Shown: in pieces, positions 1-6,847 of the stretch
Layout of the letters: each line of letters starts with the position of its first letter
Position numbering within the stretch: the first letter of the stretch is position 1
Source: CAADGL01 sp964643885
Lineage (GTDB): Bacteria; Planctomycetota; Phycisphaerae; UBA1845; Fen-1342
Assembly (NCBI GenBank): GCA_964643885.1
Contig: CAZXUI010000068.1
Span: 1-25,972 of the forward strand
DNA: 25,972 bases
Reading direction: 5' to 3'
The notes under the pieces: model-generated
Seen by the model: the letters and a program-made list of their open reading frames with translations, nothing else
Told to the model about the DNA's origin: nothing
Database searches by the model: none
Made by a program: the position numbers and the translations under genes

Positions 1-135
1 CAATCAGACCGGTCAGAGACCGGTCCCCCAATCAGACCGGTCAGAGACCGGTCCCGCAGTCAGACCGGTCAGAGACCGGTCCCGCAATCAGACCGGTCAG
101 AGACCGGTCCCCCAATGGTGAGGGGACCGGTCCCG
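1..135 (+). repeat. Tandem array of a 28-bp palindromic repeat (left copy)
   Basis: Four head-to-tail units start at 7, 35, 63 and 91 with a period of exactly 28 bp, and a decayed half unit follows at 123-135. Each unit holds an inverted repeat, ACCGGTC-AGA-GACCGGT, followed by CCCCCAATCA or a close variant (CCCGCAGTCA, CCCGCAATCA). The array runs off the left edge of the window. There are no unique spacers, so it is not CRISPR. The same element occurs at 1092, 10015-10090 and 25858-25972, always in the same orientation. The period is not a multiple of three, so the open frames across it are not coding repeats. Confidence 0.93.
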
Positions 136-251
136 CATTCTCGGAGCAGCGGAGTCGGCAGGGCAACCGCGCGCGGCAGATGGGGGCGGGCACAGAGGCC
201 CGCCCCACCGGGCGCAAGGTCAGAAGGCACCATTTTTCAAGGAGAGAAACG

Positions 252-1019
252 GTGAAGCGAACGTACATTTCGTCGGGAGTGGTGGCGGTGGTGGCGGTGG
301 CGTTTGCGGTCGGGCTGGTCGCCGGCGGCGGCGGGGTGGGCGAGGTTCGCGCGCAGACGGGCGGCGGGCAACAGCGCGGTCCGACGTGGGCGCCGGGCGG
401 CAGCCGCGAGCGGTGGACGGCGGACAACTGCGTCTTTGCGTTCATCGACCATCAGACGGGGCTGATGAACCTGGTCGACAACGAGCGGCCGACGGAGTTC
501 AAGAACATGGTGATCGCGCTGGCCAAGACGGCGAAGATTCACAAGGTGCCGGTGGTGATCACGACCAGCGCGGAGGATGGGCCGAACGGGCCGTTTCTGC
601 CGGAGGTCCTGGCGCTGCATCCGGATGCGCCGCTGATCTCGCGGCCGGGGCAGATCAATGCCTGGGAGAATGCGGATTTCGTGAAGGCGATCGAGCAGAC
701 CGGCCGCAGGAAGATCGTCATGTCGGGAATCACGACGGACGTGTGCGTGGCGTTTGCGGCGCTGTCGGCGCTGGACGCGGGCTACGAGGTGTACGTGGTG
801 GTGGATGCGTCGGGCTCGATGAACGGCGCGACGCAGCAGGCCTCGATCGTGCGGATGTCGGAGGCGGGGGCGATCATGGGGACGTGGTTCGCGATTTCGT
901 GCGAGCTGCTGTGGGACTGGCGCAGCCCGACGGGTGCGGACAGCGCGAAGCTGTTCGTCGAGCACATGCCGTCGTATGCGGAGATTTATTACAGTCACCA
1001 GTCGCGCGGGGCGAAGTAG
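252..1019 (+). CDS. Exported isochorismatase-fold cysteine hydrolase (YcaC-like)
   Basis: A 255-residue protein of the isochorismatase-like hydrolase superfamily, closest in appearance to YcaC. I see the family Asp in FIDHQTGL, an arginine in SRPGQINAW at the usual basic position, and the nucleophilic Cys in TTDVCVAF, followed by the YcaC-like C-terminal part (MSEAGAIMGTWFAISCELLWDW). The GTG start at 252 is chosen because AAGGAG lies just upstream and because it opens directly onto a signal peptide (KR, hydrophobic stretch, then EVRA/QTG). An upstream in-frame ATG at 180 lacks both. The signal peptide implies a periplasmic or secreted enzyme, which is unusual for YcaC relatives. The substrate is unknown; family members cleave small amides or act on compounds with unknown physiological roles. 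It appears to be a single-gene unit bracketed by repeats. Confidence 0.85.
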   Translation: MKRTYISSGVVAVVAVAFAVGLVAGGGGVGEVRAQTGGGQQRGPTWAPGGSRERWTADNCVFAFIDHQTGLMNLVDNERPTEFKNMVIALAKTAKIHKVPVVITTSAEDGPNGPFLPEVLALHPDAPLISRPGQINAWENADFVKAIEQTGRRKIVMSGITTDVCVAFAALSALDAGYEVYVVVDASGSMNGATQQASIVRMSEAGAIMGTWFAISCELLWDWRSPTGADSAKLFVEHMPSYAEIYYSHQSRGAK

Positions 1020-1091
1020 ACGCGGGGCGGTGCGCGCGGGCTATGGGAGCCATGAGACGGGTGGGAGACTGCTGCTCCAGGGGTTCGAATG

Positions 1092-1115
1092 GACCGGTCA
1101 GAGACCGGTCCCCCA
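1092..1115 (+). repeat. Solitary copy of the ACCGGTC palindromic repeat
   Basis: One copy of the element (GACCGGTCAGAGACCGGTC followed by CCCCCA) lies about 70 bp after the hydrolase stop codon. It is preceded by GTTCGAATG, which also occurs near the repeat cluster at 9976, so the mobile or copied unit may be longer than 28 bp. Confidence 0.85.
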
Positions 1116-1159
1116 GGGCCCTGCGGGCCGGAGAGCGGGGCAGGGGAGCAGTTGAAACA

Positions 1160-1188
1160 GCATGCTCACGCCTTCGGCGAGAGCATGC
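1160..1188. repeat. GCATGCTC hairpin element (REP-like), copy 1
   Basis: An 8-bp outer stem, GCATGCTC (1160-1167) with GAGCATGC (1181-1188), encloses a 4-bp inner stem CGCC/GGCG with a TTC loop. CACCC follows. A second copy lies at 23763-23791, where the outer stem has a compensatory change, so the structure rather than the exact sequence is kept. Confidence 0.8.
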
Positions 1189-1209
1189 CACCCTCCGGCG
1201 CTGGCTGTA

Positions 1210-1281
1210 GTCGCTGCGCCACGCATCGGCCTCACGCAGCTTGGCGATAATCCGGTCCGGACCGTGAGGTGGCGGCTTCAT
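1210..1281 (-). pseudogene. IS3-type transposase OrfA remnant (5' end only)
   Basis: Reading on the minus strand from an ATG at 1281, about 20 codons give MKPPPHGPDRIIAKLREADA. This matches the start of IS3-family OrfA proteins, which begin with a short basic stretch and then EQIIAKLREADA. A strong GAGGAGG ribosome binding site lies 6 bases upstream, as in intact elements. After the Ala codon (near 1216) the resemblance stops and the frame enters repeat DNA. No OrfB, inverted repeat or remaining element is visible. It is therefore a truncated fossil of an insertion sequence; the short match limits confidence. Confidence 0.55.
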
Positions 1282-1353
1282 GAGCAGCCTCCTCGCCTGC
1301 TGGGCAAGCAGTAGAGACTTTCGCCGAGACTGGGTCAGTAGCTGCGGGGCGGC

Positions 1354-1869
1354 TCAGTGAGGCGCGAAGCGTCTCTCCGCGGGAGGACAGATCGCAAGGA
1401 GTGACGCTGACAAGAAGAGCATCACCGAGAGTGACGCCATTCCGGCATGCGCCCACGTTCCTGAGAGAACTTCACGGACGCCAGCGCAGCCACAGGGGAC
1501 GATTATTCCGTTGGCAAGTATGTAGCCATGCAGACCGGAGAATGCAAGGCCGAGGAAAGCGGTGACTACGATCGCCGGGAATTCCAGCCATCTCAGCGCT
1601 AAACAGAGTGCCAACGCGATCTCAACAACCGGTAGTAATGGCGCGAGAACAGGAATCAGCACGTCCGGAAAAAAGCCCATGGCCCAGAGCTGCTGGCGAA
1701 ATTGCGAGATGTCAAGCAGCTTCCACACGCCTGTCAGGAGAAAACTCGCGACGATCGCCCAGCGGAGAAGGCCTGCGACAGGTTGCAGGCGAATGTGCCA
1801 ACAACTGGGCAATGCTGAGACGGGCGCAGGAGCCGAGCCGGTCGCTGGAAGCGGAGGTCTCTCAGCCAT
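1354..1869 (-). CDS. MauE/DoxX-like redox-associated membrane protein
   Basis: A 171-residue integral membrane protein with four predicted spans (about 33-50, 72-93, 97-118 and 143-162). Between spans 3 and 4 it carries a CGC motif (Cys126, Cys128; PCGCAG). This arrangement fits the MauE/DoxX family, whose MauE members take part in forming disulphides in exported proteins such as the methylamine dehydrogenase small subunit. It is the last gene of a four-gene minus-strand operon. Its ATG overlaps the end of the preceding gene by 8 bases, implying coupled translation. An operon partner is a secreted protein with 12 cysteines, a plausible substrate or partner. No thioredoxin-like partner lies next to it. 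Family assignment is good; the actual thiol chemistry is inferred. Confidence 0.75.
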   Translation of the reverse strand: MAERPPLPATGSAPAPVSALPSCWHIRLQPVAGLLRWAIVASFLLTGVWKLLDISQFRQQLWAMGFFPDVLIPVLAPLLPVVEIALALCLALRWLEFPAIVVTAFLGLAFSGLHGYILANGIIVPCGCAGVREVLSGTWAHAGMASLSVMLFLSASLLAICPPAERRFAPH

Positions 1870-3025
1870 AGCCAGTGGCTCCGCTCTTCCGTCGGGCGTG
1901 GTACGCAGCTAGAGCTACGGCAAACACGAGCACTGCGGCACCCCCGAGGATCCAGCTCATTGCCGTCCTGCGGCGGGACCGAATCTCAGGCGTCAACATG
2001 CCGGCTTGGGCCGCTTCGGCAAGTTTTTGGATAGTTTCGGAACTCAGATGCTGCACATCTCTTGGTTCCCCGGATTCAGTAGCAGTCCATGATCTATTTG
2101 TCGTATAGTCCATGACGAACATCCCGGCGGGGAAGGACAGTTCGATGTCAGCCAGTGTGATTGGGCGTTTCTCGATTTTGGTCGCTTCCCAGAGGTAAAC
2201 CACGCGCTCATTGGGTAGAACAAGTTGATTCCATAATATTAGCGTAGCTTGTTGAATCAGGGTTGTACCATCGAGCTCGGCCGTGCTGCGAGTCTCGAGC
2301 GTCCAGTAAATTCGCTTGTCCGAACCTGTTTCGATGGTAAGCCGCATTCGCCGAGGCACAAGATCGTGTTCCGGGTCCACTTCGATCTCGGCAAGCCAGA
2401 GGTTTCCACCGTCAGGTTTGTCGGCACTCGAGTTGATCTGGAGGAGTATGCGGTTGCCGTCAATTGTGCGCGCCAATTTGGCAAACTCTCTGGAAACGTC
2501 GGTTGCCGGGTAGTCGAAGAAGTCAAACTCGAGCGGTGTAAGGTATGGGACCGCGGCGAGGCTTCCATTGTGAAATCGGTCGCTGATCGATCCGGCGCCG
2601 GCACCCGGAATGTCTAAAGAGCCGACTTCATAATGTTTGCCATCGAGCCAGGCGTGGTCAGCGCTTTGATACTTAGTCGTTCCCTGTGCCGGGACCCGTA
2701 GATTGAAGCGCAGGTCGGGTCGCCGCAGTAAGACCGAAAACTCGACTACCAGGGGTCCAATGCCCTCACGTTGTTCCCAATTCTTCGAATCCATTGGATC
2801 CTTGTTGGCGGCAACACGATACTGCCTGACTTTTCCCTCAACGTACAAGGAATCCACACGAGCTGTTCGCGCGACCCACTGATTCAACAGGTCACCATAC
2901 GCATCGCATGGCATAGCGCAAACAACGAGCGCAGCAAGTAAGGGAAACGCTTGCCCGACCGCGACGCCCATGAGCCGAGAGGGCATAGAACAGCAAGCGT
3001 GCCGACCTGTTGACACGATCATCAT
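1862..3025 (-). CDS. Secreted, C-terminally membrane-anchored protein, function unknown
   Basis: A 387-residue protein starting at ATG 3025, chosen because that ATG forms an ATGA overlap with the stop of the upstream gene and places a signal peptide at the N terminus (hydrophobic run ending near CDAYGD). The central part is rich in alternating beta-type segments, including EGKVRQYRV, DIELSFPAGMFVMDY and many charged strands. In style it recalls LolA/RseB-like periplasmic lipid-binding folds of planctomycetes, but I cannot prove that relationship. The C terminus has one transmembrane helix (about residues 350-372) bracketed by RSRRR and ARRKS. The predicted topology is a large periplasmic domain anchored by its tail. 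It is the third gene of the pseudopilin/Cys-rich/MauE operon, and its base composition is less GC-rich than the flanking polX. A longer in-frame start at 3100 would place 25 polar residues before the signal and is less likely. Confidence 0.7.
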   Translation of the reverse strand: MMIVSTGRHACCSMPSRLMGVAVGQAFPLLAALVVCAMPCDAYGDLLNQWVARTARVDSLYVEGKVRQYRVAANKDPMDSKNWEQREGIGPLVVEFSVLLRRPDLRFNLRVPAQGTTKYQSADHAWLDGKHYEVGSLDIPGAGAGSISDRFHNGSLAAVPYLTPLEFDFFDYPATDVSREFAKLARTIDGNRILLQINSSADKPDGGNLWLAEIEVDPEHDLVPRRMRLTIETGSDKRIYWTLETRSTAELDGTTLIQQATLILWNQLVLPNERVVYLWEATKIEKRPITLADIELSFPAGMFVMDYTTNRSWTATESGEPRDVQHLSSETIQKLAEAAQAGMLTPEIRSRRRTAMSWILGGAAVLVFAVALAAYHARRKSGATGYG

Positions 3026-3393
3026 GAGCAACCCGGAACGGTACAATCGCCTCCCCCTACGTTCCCTGTGCAGATCAGCTTGTTCGAAACCATCTGGCAA
3101 CTGCCGCTATAAGTTGTTCCGCAACCCTCGTTGCCGGTGTGATTGCACGACGTGTCGGTGGGGCGGCACATTCTGAGTTCGTTCGATCCGCTGCAGAAGG
3201 AACAGCTCGCCCCCTGAGCTTTGAGGTGGCAGTTGTCGACCTGAGTTTGTCCACCACAGGCACCGCTTGGGGCACATTTCATGCCATAGATCGGACCCGG
3301 AACAGGTCCACCGTCATCGGCGGCCGCAGGAAATGCCAAAGCGACAAGGATCAGCGAGAGTAGCCCAGCGCAGCGGGGCACAAGCTGGCTCAT
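3022..3393 (-). CDS. Small secreted cysteine-rich protein (12 Cys)
   Basis: A 123-residue protein with a signal peptide (MSQLVPRCAGLLSLILVALA, then FPAAA/DDGG). The mature chain of about 98 residues holds 12 cysteines, many Gly, Ser and Thr, and no tryptophan. An even cysteine number in an exported protein suggests up to six disulphides. It is not recognised as a named family. Its ATGA junction with the next gene and the 21-base gap after the pseudopilin gene place it second in the operon. The MauE-like protein encoded at the end of the operon would suit oxidative folding of such a product. The lack of Trp argues against a methylamine dehydrogenase small subunit, which also has 12 Cys but needs two Trp for its cofactor. 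Confidence 0.75.
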   Translation of the reverse strand: MSQLVPRCAGLLSLILVALAFPAAADDGGPVPGPIYGMKCAPSGACGGQTQVDNCHLKAQGASCSFCSGSNELRMCRPTDTSCNHTGNEGCGTTYSGSCQMVSNKLICTGNVGGGDCTVPGCS

Positions 3394-3414
3394 AAAATGA
3401 CCGCCTTCTTCGTT

Positions 3415-4308
3415 TTATGGAACGCGCCTCGCCGTAGACCCGGTCGGGACGGTGTTCGGCAGATCAATAATCGGCGCATCCGGATAGCAGTCAAAGCGAA
3501 CGCCGGCAGCCCGAATCTGCGCTTGCGATGGCGGCTGGGCAGGTTCGAGCTGGCCCGTCCCGATGTGCGCTTCGCGCGCGTGCCCATCGCAGAATGCCAT
3601 GACGAAACTCGGGCCGCAATGGTGCCATCCGGGGAATCCATGGCTGACAAAGCGGAATTCGGAATCGCTACGCTCCACGGAGACGTTGAACATGGCGGGC
3701 ATCTCCATCAGAAGCACCGTTTGGCTGGGATACGGCACGCGAGTAGACGCACGCAGGTAGGGTCCGAGCGAATAGACCGCCTCGCCTGCTGCGGGAAGCC
3801 GTTGCTTTACAGCGTTCGCCCAATAGCTGGTTCCAACGGTCGTAAACGCACTTTGATAGCGGAGCATTTCGTGCCAAATCACCCAACCGTAACCTGTGGC
3901 GGGCCAGCTGTATCCGATATCGCTTGGACACTCAAAGAGTTTATAGTTATGGTCCAGAATCGGGTTGAGGGGACGCGTGCCCGCGTGGCGCCCTTGAGGG
4001 CCCACGCGCTCATTCCAAACCAGAGCGGAGCCCGTGGCACCCCCATGGTCATAAACTCCGTCGTCGTGTAGCCCGTTCACATCTGCAGTCGGATGCACCG
4101 CGATGAGCAGGTCGTTACGGTCCTCTGATGAGTACGCAGCACAACCGCCCGCGAGGGACCGGAGGTTTGAGAGGCAGGTAGTTTGTCGAGCTCGGCCTAT
4201 TGCGGCGGACAAGGCGGGCATGACGATTGCTAGGAGGAGCAAAAGCAAGCCAACAACCAGCACTAACTCAACGATGCTGAACGCGTCACTTGCCAGCAGG
4301 CGGGCCAT
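3415..4308 (-). CDS. Pseudopilin-like protein with prepilin-type N-terminal signal and H-x(n)-DG region
   Basis: A 297-residue protein. Its N terminus has the type III (prepilin) signal: a short leader ending in Ala9, then Phe10 and the fifth-position Glu14 (FSIVE), followed by a long hydrophobic helix. The residue before the cleavage point is Ala instead of the usual Gly. The body resembles the DUF1559-type planctomycete pseudopilins, with a C-terminal HHCGPSFVMAFCDGHA segment close to the H-x9-DG signature, though the spacing here is ten residues. Six cysteines follow the helix. It would be processed by a prepilin peptidase and inserted in the inner membrane. AAGGA lies 8 bases before the ATG. 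It is the first gene of the four-gene minus-strand operon; there is no secretion ATPase or peptidase gene in this window. Confidence 0.8.
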   Translation of the reverse strand: MARLLASDAFSIVELVLVVGLLLLLLAIVMPALSAAIGRARQTTCLSNLRSLAGGCAAYSSEDRNDLLIAVHPTADVNGLHDDGVYDHGGATGSALVWNERVGPQGRHAGTRPLNPILDHNYKLFECPSDIGYSWPATGYGWVIWHEMLRYQSAFTTVGTSYWANAVKQRLPAAGEAVYSLGPYLRASTRVPYPSQTVLLMEMPAMFNVSVERSDSEFRFVSHGFPGWHHCGPSFVMAFCDGHAREAHIGTGQLEPAQPPSQAQIRAAGVRFDCYPDAPIIDLPNTVPTGSTARRVP

Positions 4309-4339
4309 ATGACGCTTCCTTAGGACCCAATATCAAAAG

Positions 4340-4366
4340 ATTATCACTCCACCGACCGCTCATCAA
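4340..4366 (-). promoter_or_regulatory. Candidate promoter of the pseudopilin operon
   Basis: On the minus strand a GATAAT box (4345-4340) lies about 31 bases before the pseudopilin ATG, with TTGATG (4366-4361) upstream. The 15-base spacer is shorter than ideal, so this is a weak sigma70-type match supported mainly by its position and by the local AT-richness. Confidence 0.3.
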
Positions 4367-4816
4367 GGCCCAGTTCATGTCCTTTTCTGGCAATGGCCCG
4401 AGGGCCCGCGAGCTCGCCACCGGGTATCTTCTCAGATGACGGCCTCGGCGCTACGTAACGTGCGCGTTGGCATGAGGTTACGAGCAATTCGCCCTGCGTC
4501 GGTCGGTAACGTTTGACCGGGCTACCGAGCTCGACACGATCCACGAGCTGAGTGAGGTGACCGAATCGCTCAGAAAAGCGGCTCCAGCTAAGTGCACGCC
4601 GCGGCGGAGTTCGGGCGATCGGCGCCGCCGGCGTTGCCGGTGATGCCCGACTGGTCGCCGGTGGGCTGGTCGCAGAGGGCCGGCGCAGCGCGCGCGGCGG
4701 CTTTGGGCAGCGCGGCCGCGTCTTTTCGCGCGCGTGGCGCGCCGGCCGGCTGCCGGGGCGTGCACGGGCCGCTCGGCTTCGACGGGCCGGCGTGCTCATG
4801 CTCCGTGACGTGAGGC
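4367..4816. other. Intergenic stretch between polX and the pseudopilin operon
   Basis: About 450 bases with no gene I can support. Between 4588 and 4816 the minus strand, in the +1 frame relative to polX, stays open for about 76 codons with very high third-position GC (Pro/Ala-rich, ending at TAG 4590-4588), but it has no start codon at its head and no recognisable domain. The part from 4367 to 4587 has more mixed composition and shows no motif. Confidence 0.5.
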
Positions 4817-6547
4817 TCACTTGCGCTTGGCGCGGACGAAGGCTTCGATTTCCTTCGCCGGGCGGGTGTTGAGCACGTCGGATTTGCGCAGCCAGGCGCG
4901 GCGGGCGGTGATGACGCCGAAGCGCATCTGGTCGAGCTGGTCGGTCGCGTGCGCGTCGCAGTCGATGCAGATCATCGCGCCCAGGTCGCGGGCCAGGCGG
5001 GCGTGCGTATCCTTGAGGTCGAGGCGATAGGTGGAGGCGTTGATCTCGAGGGCCGTGCCGGTGGCGGCGGCCTCGCGGGCGACCGCTTCGATGTCCAGCG
5101 GCATGGCGTCGCGGCGGTTGATCAGCCGGCCGGTGGGATGGGCGATCAGGTTCACGTACGGATTGCGGATGGCCGCCAGCGTGCGGCGCGTGTTCGCCTC
5201 GATATCCTTGCCCATGCCGAAGTGCACGCTGGCGACGACCCAGTCGAGCTCGGCCAGCAGCTCATCGTCATAGTCGAGCGTCCCATCGGCGTGGATGTCG
5301 ACCTCGGTCCCGATCCAGACCTTCACGTCTTTCGACTTGCTCGCGACCGCGCGGACGTCCTTGATGTGCTGGCGCAGGCGCTGCGGCTTGAGGCCGTTGG
5401 CGATGGCGCTGCTCTGCGAGTGGTCGGTGATGCAGATGTACTCGTAGCCGCGCCGGCGGGCGGCCTCGACCATCTCCTCGATCGTCGCCCGGCCGTCGCT
5501 GGCGGTCGTGTGCATGTGCAGGTCGCCGCGGATGTGCTCGAGCTCGAGCAGGTCGCGCGGGGCGGACTTGAGCTCGAATTCGCCGCGATCCTCGCGCAGC
5601 TCGGGCGGGACGATCGGTACGCCGAGCGCCTTGTAGATCTCCTCCTCCGCGCGCGAGGCGATGACCTTGCCGCCGTCGATCTCGCTCAGGGCATACTCGT
5701 TGAGCGTCCAGCCGCGTTTGCCGGCCAGCTCGCGCAGGCGGATGTTGTGCTGCTTGCTGCCGGTGAAGTATTGCCAGGCGGCGCCGAAGGACTCCTCCGG
5801 CACGACGCGCAGATCGACTTGAATCTCGCGCTCCGAGCCGCAGGGCAGCAGGACCGAGCCCTTCGTATCGCCGGCCGCCAGGACGCGCGAGACGCCCTCG
5901 AGCCGGGTGAACTGCTGCACGACGGCGGGCGGGTCCTTGGCGACGCAGAGCAGGTCGAGGTCGCCGACGGTCTCGGCGCCGCGGCGTAGCGAGCCGGCGT
6001 GCTCGACCCGCTTGACGCCCTGGATGCCGCGAAGCTGCTCCTTGAGCGCCTCGGCCAGCTCCCAGGCGGTGCCCAGGCGGGTGCGGCCGGACGAGCGCTC
6101 CAGGAAGTCGATCCCCTCGCGGATCTGCTGGATGCTCTTGTCGCCGAAGCCCTTGAGGCCATCGAGCTGGTTCTCGGCCAGGGCTTTCTTGAGGTCGTCG
6201 AGCGATTCGATGTTTCGCTCTTTCCAGAGCAGGGCGACTTTCTTCGGGCCCATGCCGGGGATTTCGAGCAGCTTCAGGAGGGCGGCGGGGACCTTCGCGG
6301 CCAGCTCTTCGCGGAGCGTAAGTCTTCCGGTATCAAGGAGTTCCTGTATTTTGGCCGCGGAGGCTTTGCCGATTCCGGGGAGCTGGGCGAGCTCGCCGCG
6401 GGCGGCGATTTCGCGGGCCTCGGTGGCCAGGTCTTCGAGCGTGCGGGCGACGCGGCGATAGGAACTGACGCGGAAGCTGTCCTCACCCTGGATGTCCATC
6501 AGGTCGGCGACTTCGTTGAATACGCGCGCCAGCTCGGCGTTGGTCAT
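4817..6547 (-). CDS. polX: DNA polymerase/3'-5' exonuclease PolX
   Basis: A 576-residue bacterial family X polymerase, full length for the family. The order is: N-terminal polymerase beta-like 8-kDa region with helix-hairpin-helix motifs (LPGIGKA 56-62, IPGMGPK 96-102, LKGFGDKS 131-138); nucleotidyltransferase core with GSLRRG (185-190) and the metal-binding aspartates D196, D198 and D245; C-terminal PHP domain with HMH (344-346), SDG (350-352), TDH (374-376), E415, H442, H470 and the CDAH motif (530-533). All PHP metal ligands I can check are present, so the exonuclease should be active. The enzyme fills short gaps and processes ends in base excision repair in the cytoplasm. It is monocistronic, with a plausible promoter just upstream. 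Confidence 0.97.
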   Translation of the reverse strand: MTNAELARVFNEVADLMDIQGEDSFRVSSYRRVARTLEDLATEAREIAARGELAQLPGIGKASAAKIQELLDTGRLTLREELAAKVPAALLKLLEIPGMGPKKVALLWKERNIESLDDLKKALAENQLDGLKGFGDKSIQQIREGIDFLERSSGRTRLGTAWELAEALKEQLRGIQGVKRVEHAGSLRRGAETVGDLDLLCVAKDPPAVVQQFTRLEGVSRVLAAGDTKGSVLLPCGSEREIQVDLRVVPEESFGAAWQYFTGSKQHNIRLRELAGKRGWTLNEYALSEIDGGKVIASRAEEEIYKALGVPIVPPELREDRGEFELKSAPRDLLELEHIRGDLHMHTTASDGRATIEEMVEAARRRGYEYICITDHSQSSAIANGLKPQRLRQHIKDVRAVASKSKDVKVWIGTEVDIHADGTLDYDDELLAELDWVVASVHFGMGKDIEANTRRTLAAIRNPYVNLIAHPTGRLINRRDAMPLDIEAVAREAAATGTALEINASTYRLDLKDTHARLARDLGAMICIDCDAHATDQLDQMRFGVITARRAWLRKSDVLNTRPAKEIEAFVRAKRK

Positions 6548-6579
6548 GGAGTGATTCCCGGGGGTGTCGTCTCATCGGG

Positions 6580-6609
6580 GTTATACGCGTGGCCGGCGCG
6601 GGTCGGCAA
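6580..6609 (-). promoter_or_regulatory. Candidate polX promoter
   Basis: On the minus strand TTGCCG (6609-6604) and TATAAC (6585-6580) are separated by 18 bases, and the -10 box ends 33 bases before the polX ATG. This is a reasonable sigma70-type match in very GC-rich DNA. The rest of 6548-6847, between divergent genes, shows no other feature. Confidence 0.4.
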
Positions 6610-6847
6610 GCGGGCGAGCGGCCGGGGGCGGGATTGTGAATTCGCCGAGGCAGTAATACTGGGGGTTTGGGGGCGAATACGGGGGTGGGGTTCGGTCGTT
6701 TCTGCCGCTCGGCCCGCCCGCCGGGCTGAGCGGTTTTCGGGGCGGCGAGTTGGAGTGGGTGGTCGGCGCCGGCGGCGAGACGGGGTTTGCGCCGCTGTCG
6801 CAGAGGTCTTCGGGGGCGGGTCGAGTCTTCAAAATTGGGGTGTCGTC

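Noticed and set aside
1..135. 28-bp array as a CRISPR
   Set aside because: Units are contiguous and near-identical over their whole length; there are no unique spacers and no cas genes.
4588..4816. High-GC3 open frame after polX in the +1 frame
   Set aside because: PolX already ends at its normal C terminus, the frame has no start codon at its head, and the Pro/Ala-rich sequence has no domain.
5999..6847. Upstream extension of the 6848 gene frame
   Set aside because: It overlaps polX on the other strand, and the signal peptide at 6848 marks the true start.
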